A stretch of 64,000 bases of DNA from Excoecaria cochinchinensis (lineage: Eukaryota > Streptophyta > Magnoliopsida > Malpighiales > Euphorbiaceae), in NCBI GenBank assembly GCA_947683425.1, contig CANTUQ010000055.1:5444001-5508000 (forward strand). The letters run 5' to 3'. Below, in pieces: positions 35,545 through 48,287 of this stretch (the first letter of the stretch is position 1; each line of letters starts with the position of its first letter). Below the pieces are notes generated by a model. It saw only the letters and a program-made list of their open reading frames with translations, had not been told where the DNA came from and ran no database searches. The position numbers and the translations under genes were made by a program.

Positions 35545-36780
35545 ATTACCTAAGGTTTTGGGGAACGTAGTGCATGGGTGCCTAGGTGAGCCAAAAGTCA
35601 AAGAAAGAATAAAGAGACACATACCTAAGGCAGCTGTCTTTTCGGTCTGAATGAAGTTGTTGGGGGTAGCTATCGCCAATTTATCGACGTGTTCACCCTT
35701 TTTTGAAGTAGTATGCCGTGATCGTGCTAACCTTTTGTGGTGTGGTAGTGTCATTATCGTGCTAACCCTTCTGAAGTGGTAGTCCGTGGTCGTGCTAACC
35801 TTTCGTAGAATGGTAGTGTCGCCATCATGCTAACCCTTTTGAGATTTGAAGCAATAGTATTATGATCATGCTAATGCTTATGAGATTTGAAGTGGAAGTG
35901 CCATCATCATGCTAACCCTTCTTAAGTAGTAGTGTCGTAGTCGTGCTAACCTTCCGTAGAATAGTAGTGCTGCCATCATGCTAACCCTTCTGAGATTTGA
36001 AGTGATAGTGCCGTGATCGTGCTAACCCTTCTTAGATTTGAAGTGGTAGTGCCATCATCGTGCAAACCATTTTGAAGTAGTAGTACCGTGGCCGTGCTAA
36101 CCTTCCGTATAATGGTAGTACCGCCATCATGCTAACCCTTCTGAGATTTGAAGTGGTAGTGCCATAATCGTGCGAACCCTTCTGAGATTTGAAGTGATAG
36201 TCCGGTTATCATGCAAACCCTTCTAAAGTGGTAGTGTCGTGGTCGTGCTAACCTTACGTAGAATGGTAGTACTGCCATCGTGCTAACCCTTCTAAAATTT
36301 AACGTGGTAGTACCATGATCGTGCTAACCCTCTATGGAGTGGTAGTGTCGTCATCGTGCAAACCCTTTTGAAGTGGTACCCCCTGAGAGGTCTTTGGTTG
36401 ATTGCCCCCTGAGAGGTCTTTGTTTGATTTTTGGATTAATGTTTTGACTGATGTCGCCACTCGATCTTTTGTCTGCTTTGGCGGCATCGAATCTCTTTTA
36501 CTGCAAAACTAGAAAACCAAATATGCAGGAAAAATGGTGAGCATGCAAGTGAAATGCATGGGTCATGCAGAAATGTTGGACAAGAATTCATCTAAGTGAG
36601 TTTTGGAGGCGATAGCCGGGCTGGGCTCCATTTATGGTAGGATCGATGCCCTTTGGAATTGCTTTTGGATTTCGTGTCTTTGGGGTCGTGAGGTTCTCAT
36701 CTGATACCTGTAGTCATTTTCTTAAGGTAGTGCATCCCTTGTGGATTTTCACATTAGCTTTTCTTAGCGAAAAATGCGTC
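35545..36780. other. Tat/Ogre-related non-coding DNA with tandem array
   Basis: No ORF of known type. Contains the tandem array at 35700-36380, then about 400 bp of unique-looking DNA up to the D3 target site. It is continuous with 38375 onward across solo LTR D3. Assignment to a Tat-type element is an inference from the neighbouring gag. Confidence 0.5.
35700..36380. repeat. Degenerate tandem array, about 18 units of ~38 bp
   Basis: Repeated GTGCTAACC / ATGCTAACCC followed by TTCTGAGATTTGAAGTGGTAGT or TTCCGTAGAATGGTAGT variants. Unit types alternate, suggesting a higher-order period. Sequences such as gtgcaaaccc are decayed units. Confidence 0.9.
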
Positions 36781-38369
36781 TGAGACACGGCGAACCCCGC
36801 TCAGCATCCAGGTCGATCTCGAGTGTCCGCTTTTAGGACCCGAGATCGGATGGAGGTTCATTAAAACTCGTGAAAGCTGACCGCTTTTCAATGGACAGAG
36901 ATTCACCCCCATTCCATTGTTGGCAATCAACTTACGAGGGCGTCTGTTGGGTATGATAAGATAGGTATCACGGAGTCGCCACCTAATAAAACATTGGGAA
37001 ATAAATTCTAATCTTATGAGGCCAAAACCAGAGAGAGTTCGGGACCTCACTCTTATTCACACCTTTGGTTAACGTTATGTGAATGAGTTTTTAGAGTCAA
37101 TTATTTTATCTCTCTTCTCACATGATTCATACAATAAATTTAAAGTGCATTACAAACGCACAAAAAGGCAATAAATAAAGCGATAAATGTAATTACAATT
37201 ATCAAAAAATAAACATGAAATTCGTAATAGTGACAGAATGAAAATACATACATAAATCGGGGCATTCATTTAGACGAGAACATTGGTTCCCAACTACTTG
37301 TTTTACAAAAAAGGTACAGAGTTCTCGAACCGACTTTATGTAAAAAGGACGAAGTGATCTTTTTTTAATGAAAACGTAAACCTTTTATTTTTGGGATGAA
37401 AACGAGGACATTGGTCTAGATTTATTAACAAATTTTCAATTTTAGTAGAAAACATTTTGTGTGATGGTTCTTTTTAAGCGCAGTCGAAAATCATTTATTA
37501 TTACAGTCCTCAAGAAAATGAAAGAAAATAAAATAATAAATACATATTTCAGAATAATAAATAAATCCTGAACTATTCGCCTCGATCGTGCTTTGCCTAG
37601 CTCCATGGACGAGCCACATGCCCCTCTCTTTCTCCTTCTTTTCGGTTGCGTTTTTCGTTGGGCTCTCTCCTCTGTTCCCTTATTCTCTTCTTTCCTCTTT
37701 CTATTTTCCTTCCCCTTCTCTTTCTCCTTCTTTTCGGTTGCGTTTTTCATTGGGCTCTCTCCTCTATTCCCTTATTCTCTTCTTTCCTCTTTCTATTTTC
37801 CTTTCAGTTTGCTTTGATTTTCTTGCCCTCTCTTTGGCCTGCTCTCTTTTCTTTATCTTTTATTTTTCTTTTCTTTTTTGGTTCGGCCTCATCTCATTCT
37901 CTTGTTCTTTCTCCTTTTTGCTTTTCTTCCTCTCACTTCTCTCATCAGCCGACCCCCCTATTTTCCCTTTATCTTTTTCTTTTTATACCCCTAATTTAGG
38001 TAGGTTTGGTCCCTTAATTTCCTCCTTAATTTGTTCCATAATAATTGACTTTTTAATTTATTTTAACTTACTTAAATTATCATATATTTTACTTAATTAA
38101 ACACTTCATATTTGTTTTCTTTTTTAACTTTACTTATCCTACAATATTAACTAATTAATTTAACCTAATCTTAATTTTTATTTTTACATATATATTTTTT
38201 TGTATATTTTTTTTATTTTCTATTTTTTATATATTTGTTTTTCGAAGAAATTATCAAGTTTGCCTGAAAGATCTAGCTAACCCCCCAATCCATAGAGAGC
38301 CAAAATGCTTTCATTCTTTGCCCATTTTTCAAATAAATATTACCCTCGACTTAGGACCCAGTGTCTACA
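36781..38369 (+). mobile_element. Solo LTR D3 (Tat-type), TSD GCGTC
   Basis: 1589 bp, TGAGACACGGCGAACCCC...AGTGTCTACA, flanked by GCGTC at 36776-36780 and 38370-38374. Shares with D1, D2 and D4 the ggagtcgccacc...aacattggga block, the cattggttcc block and the end. Shorter than D1. Pyrimidine-rich DNA at 37590-38000 gives Ser/Phe-rich ORFs that are not genes. Confidence 0.9.
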
Positions 38370-38374
38370 GCGTC

Positions 38375-40800
38375 CTTTCCGGGTTTTCACATAAGCCTGT
38401 GCCTTATTTTTGCCTGTAATATACCCAACCCAATCTAGTGGCTTCTTTTTTCTTTTCTTTTCTTTTTGATGGACAAACTGCCTGTTTTCAGGTTTTCACC
38501 CTATCCTTTTGCCTAACTTTTGCTTAGAGAGTCAGTTACAGTTTTCATCTCTAACGGCTTTTTCCTTTCTTTCTTTTTTCCCTTTTCCTTCTTTTTTTTT
38601 ACAGATTACAAGAGAGGTTGAAGCGATTGCCAAATCTCTTTCAAGAGTGATCAGCATGTACTTACGCCCTAGACTATAGTCGTATGAGCTTGATTCTTCT
38701 CATGATGGTGTAATAGAATTGACTTCACAATTGATAGCAGGACGAGTCAGCTGAAGCACTTAAGTGGCGAGAATAACAGAGGGTGGATAATAACAATGTG
38801 CTAGTTTTTTACTAGAACTAAACCACTTTGAGCATGCAAAATGAACTGCTCTAATCACATTAATATATCATTGCATAAATGCATATGTTTAATTTGATTT
38901 CATAACACATGATCTTTATTCGGCGTCAACTCAAAGAATACAAGACCTCATCTAATCTCGAGATAAATCTTGAAAGCATTAGACTCTTGTTATCAATCAG
39001 CCCTATCGAGTTTTCATAATTAAAGATTTTCTCTCAGCCCTTAATTTTTGCCCAGGATGCCCTTTTTTTTTTTTACCCCAGCAGGGCGCCCAATTTTAGC
39101 AAGGTCGCCTTTTAAGGTTTTTAACCCGCGGGGCATTTATTTTTCTTCTTTTTTAGCCTTTGCCATGTAACCTCACTCAGTCTATCGATGTCAATTGCTT
39201 TCTTTCATCTCTAACGGCTTTTTCCTTTCTTTCTTTTTACCCTTTTCCTTTTTTTTTTTATAGATTACAATAGAGGTTGAAGCGATTGCCAAATATCTTT
39301 CAAGGGTGATCAACATGTACTTACGCCCTAAACTATAGTCGTATAAGCTTGATTCTTCTCATGATGGTGTTGTAGAATTGACTTCACAGTTGATAGCAGG
39401 ACGAGTTAGCTGAAGCACTTGAGTGGCGAGAATAACAGAGGGTAGATAATAACAATGCGCTAGTTTTATACTGGAACTAAACTACTTTGAGCATGCAAAA
39501 TGAACTGCTTTGATCACATTAATATATCATTGCATAAATGCATATGTTTCAATTTGATTTCATAACAGATGATCTTTATTCGGCATCAACTCAAAGAATA
39601 CAAGGCCTCATCTAATCTCGGGATAAATCCTAAAAGCATCAGACTCTTGTTATCAATTAGCCCTCTCGAGTTTTCATAATTGAAAATTTTCTCTCAGCCC
39701 TTAATTTTTGCCCAGGATGCCCTTTTTTTTCACCCTAGCAGGGCGCCCAATTTTAGCAAGGTTGCCTTTTAAAGTTTTAAACCCGTGGGGCATTTATTTT
39801 TCTTCTTTTTTAGCCTTTGCCACATAACCTCACTCAGTCTATCGATGTTGATTGCTTTCTTTGAATTCTCTTTCATCCTCATTAGCTGGGAAGGTTGTTT
39901 CTTTCGACAATGCTTCTTTTCTTTTTTTTTTTTTTTTAGAGTCAAAAGTCTTTTTTTACCCTTGTACAAACTAGCTGAGATGATGAGTTTTTCATTTGGA
40001 ACTTGAATGCAAAATCCCACACCTCACTTTTATCGGCTTTGGTGGCTCGATTTCTGAAGTAGCCTTTAATGGTCGAGATTGGGTCACAAGTTAGCCTCAG
40101 GTGGTTTAGGGCAAAACTGTGTTTTTTTTTAGGTACAAAGTTTCGCTTATCTTGAATTTGATATGGCCCCTTAACGATCGGAGTTTGATTTTATTGGGTT
40201 GCATTGTGTTTGTCCTACATATTGAGGAGGCAAAGGAATGGCTTTTGAAATTCTATTTGCCATCATGTTGGCATATTGAAGCAGTGTTGTTCCAACAATG
40301 CCCTTATCATTTTTTAGCATGTTATTTTAGGTCCAGGCAAAGGCTTCTTTTTTATTTCTTTTTCTTTTTCTTATTTTGTATTATTATCTCTTAGAATTTT
40401 CCTCTCTTCAGGAGTTATATTAGATGCTATCAAGATTTTCATTGGGTTTCCCAAAGTTCCGAGACTAAATGCAGTCATATTAATTGAATTAATGTTGAAA
40501 ATGAATGCATCATGATCATGTGAAATGAAATCATTAAAAACATCATACAACTAAGCAAAATTATTCATCTTATTGAAATCATAAACATTGTCATAAGAAG
40601 TTCTTAGAATAAAAAGAGCAAAGCATCTAAAAATAAAAACATTATCTGGTTCCTTAGCCTCTTCTCTAATCTCACTAGTGAATTAACAATCAACCACTGC
40701 CACAGCAATCCCTTCTTCACTCGCCTCCCGGCGGGTGATAGCAATGTACTCATCTCCATATGCTTTTGCAACACATGCCACTTGAGTACACCAAATCCGA
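38375..40800. other. Non-coding remnant with 660-bp direct duplication
   Basis: Pyrimidine-rich DNA between D3 and the Tat gag. The only organised feature is the duplication at 38546-39865. The rest (39866-40800) shows no supportable ORF; it would be downstream of gag on the minus strand, where pol is expected, but no RT or integrase motif is visible. Confidence 0.55.
38546..39865. repeat. Tandem duplication, two ~660-bp copies
   Basis: Copy 1 about 38546-39205 and copy 2 about 39206-39865, in register at ctctaacggctttttcc (38549 and 39209) and at cccaattttagcaagg. They differ by scattered substitutions and small indels. A fragment of the copy end (tcagtctatcgatg) closes the second copy near 39835. 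Confidence 0.85.
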
Positions 40801-40829
40801 TCATATATATGGTGGAGGGACTGCATTAT

Positions 40830-42240
40830 AACCTACCTTTTTCTTCTTCTTATCTCTCTTCTCAGGGTCAGTGATCTCCTTGGAGTCAATAAGATCTTGG
40901 ATCTTGTTCCTCAAAGTTCGGTAATAATCTGTTAGATGCCCAGTGTGCTTATGGTAGGCGCAGTATTGATCATCTCTATGCCACGGCTATCCCTAATTTA
41001 TAGTTGCCATAGGTGGCAATGGTCTCAGCTTGCCCTCCTTTATCAATCTCTCTAATACTCAGGACAGAGACCGAACTAAATTAGAATAGTACCTCTGACC
41101 CTGTCCAACCTCAGTAGTTGAAAACTCGGTCGCCTTACTATTCCTGTTACTGCTTCCAGCACCGCCCCACTTGTATCTAGATTGGTTCCCAAAGATTTTC
41201 CTCGCAAAGTTATTTTGGCTTGCTTTCTTTCCTAGGTAAGCCCCATCGGCCTCTACAGCAATGTCTTTAAGTGACTCCCAATCTTTGAGCCCCTTAAAGC
41301 TGAGCAAGTCCCTCAAGTAAGGGTAGGAGTTCCTGATAAATAACCTGATCTGGTCAGCAGTGTCAGGCTTTCGCTTCATCTCCATGACCCTATTTCTCCA
41401 TCTGGTGAGGTATTCATGGAATGACTCATCACTTCTTTACTGTTAAAGCTTGAGGTCCTTTAAGGTGACCTCCATTCTGGTGCTACAATCGTACTGCTTG
41501 ATAAACTCTTCAATCAAAAGGTCCCAATCTTTCTTGGACCTCCTGTCCAATCCGTGATACCAGTCCACTGCCAGACCCATTAGATTAAGACAGAAATATT
41601 CCACCTTCTGCTTCTTGGTCAAACCTGTGCCCTTCATCACCAGGGTATACTGTTTAATGTGTGCAGATGGATCCGAAGTACCATCAAACGTCGGTAGCTC
41701 AGGCATCTTGAACCTTAGGGGCAACGACTCTTCATCCCCTAGATCTCTATCTTCGAGGTTAATTCCCTTCCCAGCTGATAACAAGCGGGTGATTGCCTCA
41801 ATCTGTTGCCTTATTCCTCTCATTGCCTCATCTTCTACCCTGGGTGCTCTGGCCCTTAAAACTTGAGGTGCTATTACCACTTCATTTCCCTCCTCCATCA
41901 CAAAATCCTCATCAGGATTAGGGATTATTGCCCTCCTTGGCTCAACAGGAGCTGCGGCTTTACGCTTGTTAACAGGTTGGCGGATAGCATTAACTACAAT
42001 AGGAGCTTCTCCGCCAGCAGGTGGTTCAACTTGCCCCCCCAGCATGGACTATCGGTGGTTATGGAGGAACTGGTGGTTGTGGAGTAGGAGAATGAGCAAT
42101 CCTCTCGGCCATGACGTCCATCATTTCTAACATCCTCTGCTCAAAATCCTCTAATCTCCTGGCAAGGTCTTGAGTGGTTAAACTCCGGTCTCTTCTGCCA
42201 TTGATAATTCTATGGATGATTCGCTGGTCATTGAGAGTAA
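40830..42240 (-). pseudogene. Tat/Ogre-type gag, broken
   Basis: Minus-strand gag of the Tat lineage. An N-terminal coiled-coil-like block (TTQDLARRLEDFEQRMLEMM) is at about 42180-42120. After a frameshift the 200-codon stretch 42045-41443 holds MPELPTFDGTSDPSAHIKQY and LNLMGLAVDWYHGL, the retrotransposon gag core. 41385-41059 continues it (MEMKRKPDTADQIRLFIRNS). Beyond a stop, YCAYHKHTGHLTDYYRTLR at about 40970-40915 matches the C-x2-H-x3-GH knuckle typical of Tat/Ogre gag, with its last Cys changed to Tyr. No pol follows. Confidence 0.8.
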
Positions 42241-43090
42241 CTCAGAATTCCAATCCGATACTAATTCTGTCAACCCAAGGGACTGATTTGTCCTCACCAA
42301 CCGACCGTCAGAACCTCTAGTACACTTAGGTGAATCTATAATAGCGGAAATATTTGAACTGTTAATATGATGCATGAATGACATATACAATGCATGATCG
42401 TGTTGATGCAGCATAGATAACCACATACAAGTAGGTAGATCCTTCTAACCTTGTTACCCCCAACACAGGAGGTCGTGCAGTCTCTTTCCTAGGTGGGCTT
42501 AACCCATGGGTCAGCAGGGAACCCAATGAACGCGTATGGTGCATGGTGAGAAACCAGTAGCATAACACTCTTAATTTAAAGCACATGCGTATGGGTTTTG
42601 GCCATTATGTATTTAGACCTTACAAACAGACTAAAAATGAGCCTATCGGGGTATGAGAGCCTTTGATGAGTGTCCAATTAATATGTTTGAATTTGTTCAG
42701 TATGTAAGGGCCCACGTAGTAAGCACATTATTAGGGTACGTATCACCTAGTGGAGGTTTCTATTGCCATTACATGAGCTTTGGTCAAGGGTGGTGTTACT
42801 TTAGGTTTACCCAAGCATGGTCCTTGTCAATGGGTGCAGCTCATCACGAGCATAACGATCGATCGGGTCTCCATTTGATATACCATTTATAGTACAAGGC
42901 TTGGGCTGGTGATTATTTTGAGCACTCCCCTACAATGAATAAAACTAGGGTTGTGTTTCAAGAATTCATCAGGGTAAAATAAGGGACCAACTAGCATAGT
43001 TCTAAGGCTCTATTGGATTCAATGCAAATTTTAAATAGAAATGGAATTTTCAATTCTTAAAAACTCAATTATAATTTTAACTTAAGTCAC
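42241..43090. other. Unassigned DNA upstream of the Tat gag
   Basis: About 850 bp between the gag and LTR D4. It would be the leader of the minus-strand Tat element. No LTR end or primer-binding site is recognisable, so the 5' end of that element is missing. The short ORFs (42362-42586, 42653-42892) have no recognisable features. Confidence 0.5.
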
Positions 43091-44338
43091 TGTAACGCGC
43101 GCCAAACATAGCAAAGTCCCTCTGGTTGAACCCGCCTTTAGGATCCGAGGGATTGGTTCGCGTCTTTTTGATCATGGGTGCCATGAGACATCTTGGATGC
43201 TTCCTTCCCAATAGAACATTGGAAAGGAATATCTAGCCCCAAGGCACCTTTGGGCACCTTTGAGATATTTTGGAGTCGCCACCCAATTTACAAGAAATTG
43301 GGAAAGGTCTCTAACCTCTTATTGGTCCAGACCAGAGATTGGTGTTCGAAACTTCACTCTTATTTATGCTTTGGTTAATTATAAGTGAGTTTTTAACTTC
43401 CTAAAATTATACCTCTTATCTCACACGATTTATGCATTTAAATAAAGGCACATCGCAAGCATTCAAAAGCAGTGAAGGAAAGCTATAAAGAAAAGCTGTA
43501 AATAAAGCGATAAAGGAAAACAAATAAACACGCAAGCACATAATTACATGGAAGATAGGGGCAAAAAACAACCCCCAAATAGAATAAGATAAAAAAAAGA
43601 AAAATAGGGACGAAATACAATCCCAAATGGAAATTAAATAATGTTGCCCCAAAATTAATTACAAAGGCCCAAAATGTATGAACATGGGTTTAAACAAACA
43701 AGAAAAAACAAACATAAGAAAAACATACATAAATCGGGGCATTCGTTTGGTTTGGTTTAGGAACATTGGTTCCTTCGCACTTATTTGAAGGTTTCGGAAC
43801 ATTAGTTCCTTCGCGCTTATTTGAAAGGGAGCCGAAGAGTTGTTTGATTGATGGATTGAAAACCAGGATGAGTGATCCCATTTTTGGAGAAAATTAACTT
43901 TTCATTTTATTGTGTCATTTTTACATTCCTTGGCTAAAATGAGGTACATCGGTCCCAATTTTATTAGTGAAAACCAAATTAAATTATAAAAATATTTTTG
44001 TGATTTTTTATCTCACGCGTGCATGAATAAAATATTTACTGTACAAGTAAACACAACGCAATGAGAGGGAATAAGAAAGGTCTCACCGAACAATGCGGTC
44101 TCCTACGCATTGTGACCCACCCGGGAGGTCATGGAAGAGGTCATGGAAACGCTCACACAATGCTACTCAAATTAAATCTCAAACAGAAAAAATAATATTA
44201 AAATATTAGTAACAATTCTAAAAAAATTAATCAAATAAAGACAAAATAATGACAACAATAAATTTGTAGTGACAATAATAATAAATAATCATGGCACAAA
44301 ACAAATATGAAGTAATGATACTAACAATAACACCATGA

Positions 44339-44531
<193 letters not shown>

Positions 44532-44738
44532 CAACGGGAAGTCGCAAAGAAATCAAATTAAAGCCAACAAATAATACATCCACAGTAATATTAACACATT
44601 AAAATGCTAAGAATAAATGATAGACATGGTAATAATAGTAAAAATAATAATATTAACAATAACAAATGATGAACAAAAATAAATGAGAACGGTTCCAAAA
44701 ATGTTTACCCTCAGAATTTATAGATTGGAAAATAGGAT

Positions 44739-47256
44739 TGTGACGCCCGTTCCCTAATGACAGACTAGCTCAGCTAATCTTGGTTAGAGAAGGCCGCACA
44801 CACACACAACAAACACATGCTTAACCTGAATAATAAAATTTCATCACATACAATCTTAACTCAAGCATCACATGCCAACTACTTATAGTGAACTCTTCAT
44901 AGCCACACGCATTGCACACACTTATTTATACTCTTAGGCCAACAGTCATAGTTATCAGATTATTACATGCCTTTACATATCCGATACACATTCTGATTAT
45001 ACAAAAGCTTATACAAAAAGGATCCCAAGATATCAACCCAAAACCTACACTTTCTACTTCCTACTGTTGACCATACAAAATGAGGGGGAGTCCTCCGATC
45101 ACCTCTCGTCCGTACCTGCACGGATTAGAGTAAATCCATGCTAAGCGATAACGCTTTGTGGGGAACTGATGTATAACAAATAATTTATCACACATCAGAA
45201 ACATCACACATTACATACTAGAAGTCATGCTAGAACAATTATTATCATAGCGTGTACCATTTCAAGCATAGTAATGTTCGTTACTATATTCAGTCAAACC
45301 ATCAATCACTTATTCACATATCCACATCACATGCTTTATTATATTACAGTCACTTCCATTTTATATTTGATTAGTCAGTTAGCCTACAATTCAATGATGC
45401 GGATAACGGGTATCGCATTGGTACCACTCAGGTACTAGAATCTCATCGAGATTACACTTACGCATGGGTACCCTCAGGTACCAAAATATCATTCCACTTA
45501 TAATAAAATCCAGCAAGGATTATTCACATTATTTTCGCATTGTGATTCCCATGGAATCAGACACATTAAACGAATGGGGCTGCAGCACTTGACCCTATAG
45601 GCATGCCTAACTATCCACTACTTGACTCGCAGGCTTAAGTTGTTAAACAAATTATTCAGTTCACATTGATCACTTTTCACATCACATACGTAGATAGCCC
45701 ATACCACATTCACTTTACACATTCGCATTAGCACATAGCTAAGCATTACACTTGCATACCCATTATGCTTCCAATTCATTTTTCATAGTTAATATTCACA
45801 TAATTGATTGCATTCAAGAACCATCACATAGTATGCAAATGTACATTACCTAATACACACATAACACTTACTCATAATGTTCTTCATTCCAGCTTAAAGC
45901 CTTACCGTTAGAAAGTCCAAACACATTAGGGTTATATTGCCAAAATAGGGTAGGTCACGGTCACAATGAATTTCATTGTCACCGTGACATGTTGAAGTTC
46001 AAAACAGAATGCAAACTGGGGGCAGGTCACGGTCACAATCAATTTCATTGTCACCGTGACATGTTCCCAACTCTCGGCAGAATGCAACTTGAGGGTATGT
46101 CACGGTCACAATGAAGTTCATTGTCACCGTGACATATCCATACTTTGCAAAACAGAATGCTCCCTTAGGTACCTCACGGTCACAATGGATTTCATTGTCA
46201 CCGTGACATACCAAAATCCAATCAGCAGAATTGAACTCAGGCATACCTCACGGTCACAATCAATTCCATTGTCACCGTGACCTATGCAAAAGCACTATAA
46301 CACAGCTATGTTTTATCACTAGCACAGCTGTGCTTTCCAGTCCAATTCTCCTTCCACATCAAGACTTCAAATCTCACTCTCACTTTTGGCAATCAACCCA
46401 AATTCATCAACCACTCACTCAATTAGCACATACCTGTTTTTCCCTTCTTGTTTTGGCACTCTTCTTTGGCACAATTTATAATCAATCCCAATTCACACAT
46501 AGCATACATGCTCTCAAGCAATTCATTCACTAAACACATTACCACATACACATACAGCTCATATCAAAGTCCCTATTGGACCAATACAAATCATACAATT
46601 TACACATTTAGGGTTTGTTCCCAAACCTCGTCGCCTTAGCTCCTAATTACGACGAACGCTCGGCTCTCCAACCACAGCTTTCCCTTTATCCTTCTTCACT
46701 TCTTCGGCTATCAATACAATACAAATGCTCAAACTCAAGCTCAATCCAGCAATATCCCATCCAAACTAATTCAACTAAGAAGAAAGAGTAGAAGATGAGA
46801 ATAAGCACACATAACCACTTACCTTTAGGTCTTAACACTTAATTCTTGCTCCAATTAGCTATATGCATAAATCCACTTAAACCACTCTCATCCTCACTCA
46901 CGGAAGCAAGAAGAAAGACAAAGTCAAATGCAAAAAAATGAAGAATGAGGCCAACACACACTCACCTCTCACTTCTCTAGGCAAATGCATGCAAAGAAGG
47001 AGGTGGCTTACTCTCATGATGCCACACGGATTCCACTCTCAATTCTGCCTCCACTATCCATTTAATCAAGTTATTTTTATTCTCTAATCCACACTTACTT
47101 AACTTAGTTAATCCACTTCTTACTAATCATGCACAATTCCCTTTTCAACCTCTTAAATTCCTTTAGCCTTTCAATTAAGTCCAATCCTACACACTCAATT
47201 ACACTTAGACCCCAAATTAAACTAATTGCAACTAGGGTACAAGTCCGGCCATGACA
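44739..47256 (-). repeat. Element E 3' LTR
   Basis: 2518 bp; on the minus strand TGTCATGGCCGG...GGGCGTCACA. Stem-loop 45141-45158 (one arm base changed), long hairpin with CTGATGT arms 45166-45198, TAGGCATGCCTAA near 45599, five-hairpin array 45954-46281, GGTAAGT 46817-46823 (reverse). Confidence 0.95.
45954..46281 (-). repeat. Five-unit hairpin tandem array in E 3' LTR
   Basis: 35-bp inverted repeats at 45954-45988, 46026-46060, 46099-46133, 46173-46207 and 46247-46281, period 72-74 bp. Arms are (G/C)TCACGGTCACAATG and CATTGTCACCGTGAC-like. Every unit has the same C:C mismatch at the ninth base pair. Spacers share cagaatgc or cagaatt. Confidence 0.95.
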
Positions 47257-47258
47257 AC

Positions 47259-47270
47259 TCTCCCCTCCTT
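47259..47270 (-). other. Element E polypurine tract
   Basis: Minus-strand aaggaggggaga next to the 3' LTR start, preceded by gaggacgaaattcttt. Confidence 0.75.
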
Positions 47271-47319
47271 AAAGAATTTCGTCCTCGAAATTCATACCTG
47301 AGTGGAACAGTTGTGGATG

Positions 47320-48287
47320 CTATTCTCGCATAGCCGCTTCTGGTTCCCAAGTTGCTTCTTCAACACCATGATGCTGCCAAAGCACCTTTACAAGTGGTAT
47401 TTGCTTGTTCCGAAGTTGCCTCACTTCTCTTGCTAAAATCGCTTTCGGTTTCTCATCATAGGTAAAGTCTGGCTGAACCTCCACTTCTTGCACAGTTAGC
47501 ACATGAGATTCATCCGACCTATACCTCCTCAACATGGACACATGAAACACATCATGAAGCTTGCTTAACGCCGGAGGCAATACCAAGCGATATGCCACGG
47601 AGCCCACTCTTTCCAGAGCTTCATATGGTCCAACAAACCTTGGACTCAATTTTCCTTTCTTGCCAAACCTCAGTACCTTCCGCCAAGGAGATACTTTCAG
47701 AAACACTTTATCGCCCACACTGAACTCAATGTCCCTTCTCTTCAAATCAGCATACGACTTCTGTCTGTCACTTGCTGCTTTCAACCTTTCCTATATGATC
47801 TTAGCTTTCTCTTCTGTATCCCTCACCAGATCAGGTCCAATAATTCTGCTTTCATTCAATTCGGTCCAGCAAACCGGTGAACGACATTTCCTTCCGTACA
47901 AGACTTCATACGGTGCCATACCGATACTGGTCTGATAACTGTTGTTATAAGCAAATTCCATAAGTGGAAGATACTTTTCCCAACTCTTAGAGAAATCCAA
48001 AACACATGCTCGCATCAAATCTTCCAAAACCTGAATAATTCTTTCCGATTGTCCTTCAGTTTGTGGATGAAAAGCAGTACTAAAATTCAACTTCGTACCC
48101 AAGGCTGCTTGTAAACTCCTCCAAAACTTAGAAGTGAATCTGGGATCCCTATCAGAAATAATAGACAAGGGTATCCCATGCAATCGGACAATTTCTCTCA
48201 CATACAATTCAGCCAACTTTTCCATAGAATAATCCATCCGAACTGGTATAAAGTGAGCCGATTTTGAAAACCTGTCCACAATAACCC
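47320..48287 (-). pseudogene. Element E integrase C-terminal part and chromodomain
   Basis: Continuation of integrase after element F. 48287-47791 carries VIVDRFSKSAHFIPVRMDYS, the second Asp in IISDRDPRFTS and the Glu in IIQVLEDLM. A stop at about 47788 precedes 47784-47320, which holds the GPY module (SPRFVGPYEALERV) and the chromodomain EVRQLRNKQIPLVKVLWQHH with EEATWEPEAAM. The residues of the catalytic core are intact on both sides of F. Confidence 0.92.

Noticed and set aside
35147..35650. 167-aa Arg/Ala-rich ORF in a GC-rich island
   Set aside because: Made of the 41-bp hairpin tandem in D2; repeated peptide blocks, no coding support.
37588..38100. 170-aa Ser/Phe/Leu-rich ORF
   Set aside because: Pyrimidine-rich part of solo LTR D3, open in several frames, no start context or homology.
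46056..46280. 74-81 aa ORFs with repeated CHGDNEIHCDR-like peptides (also 62139-62420), as a possible Cys/His repeat protein
   Set aside because: They are translations of the hairpin array on both strands of the LTR; the period is 73 bp, so the frame is kept only by chance between units.
45954..46281. 35-bp repeats with ~38-bp spacers resembling a CRISPR array
   Set aside because: The repeats lie in both LTRs of a plant retrotransposon, are full palindromes, and the spacers are related to each other; no cas genes.
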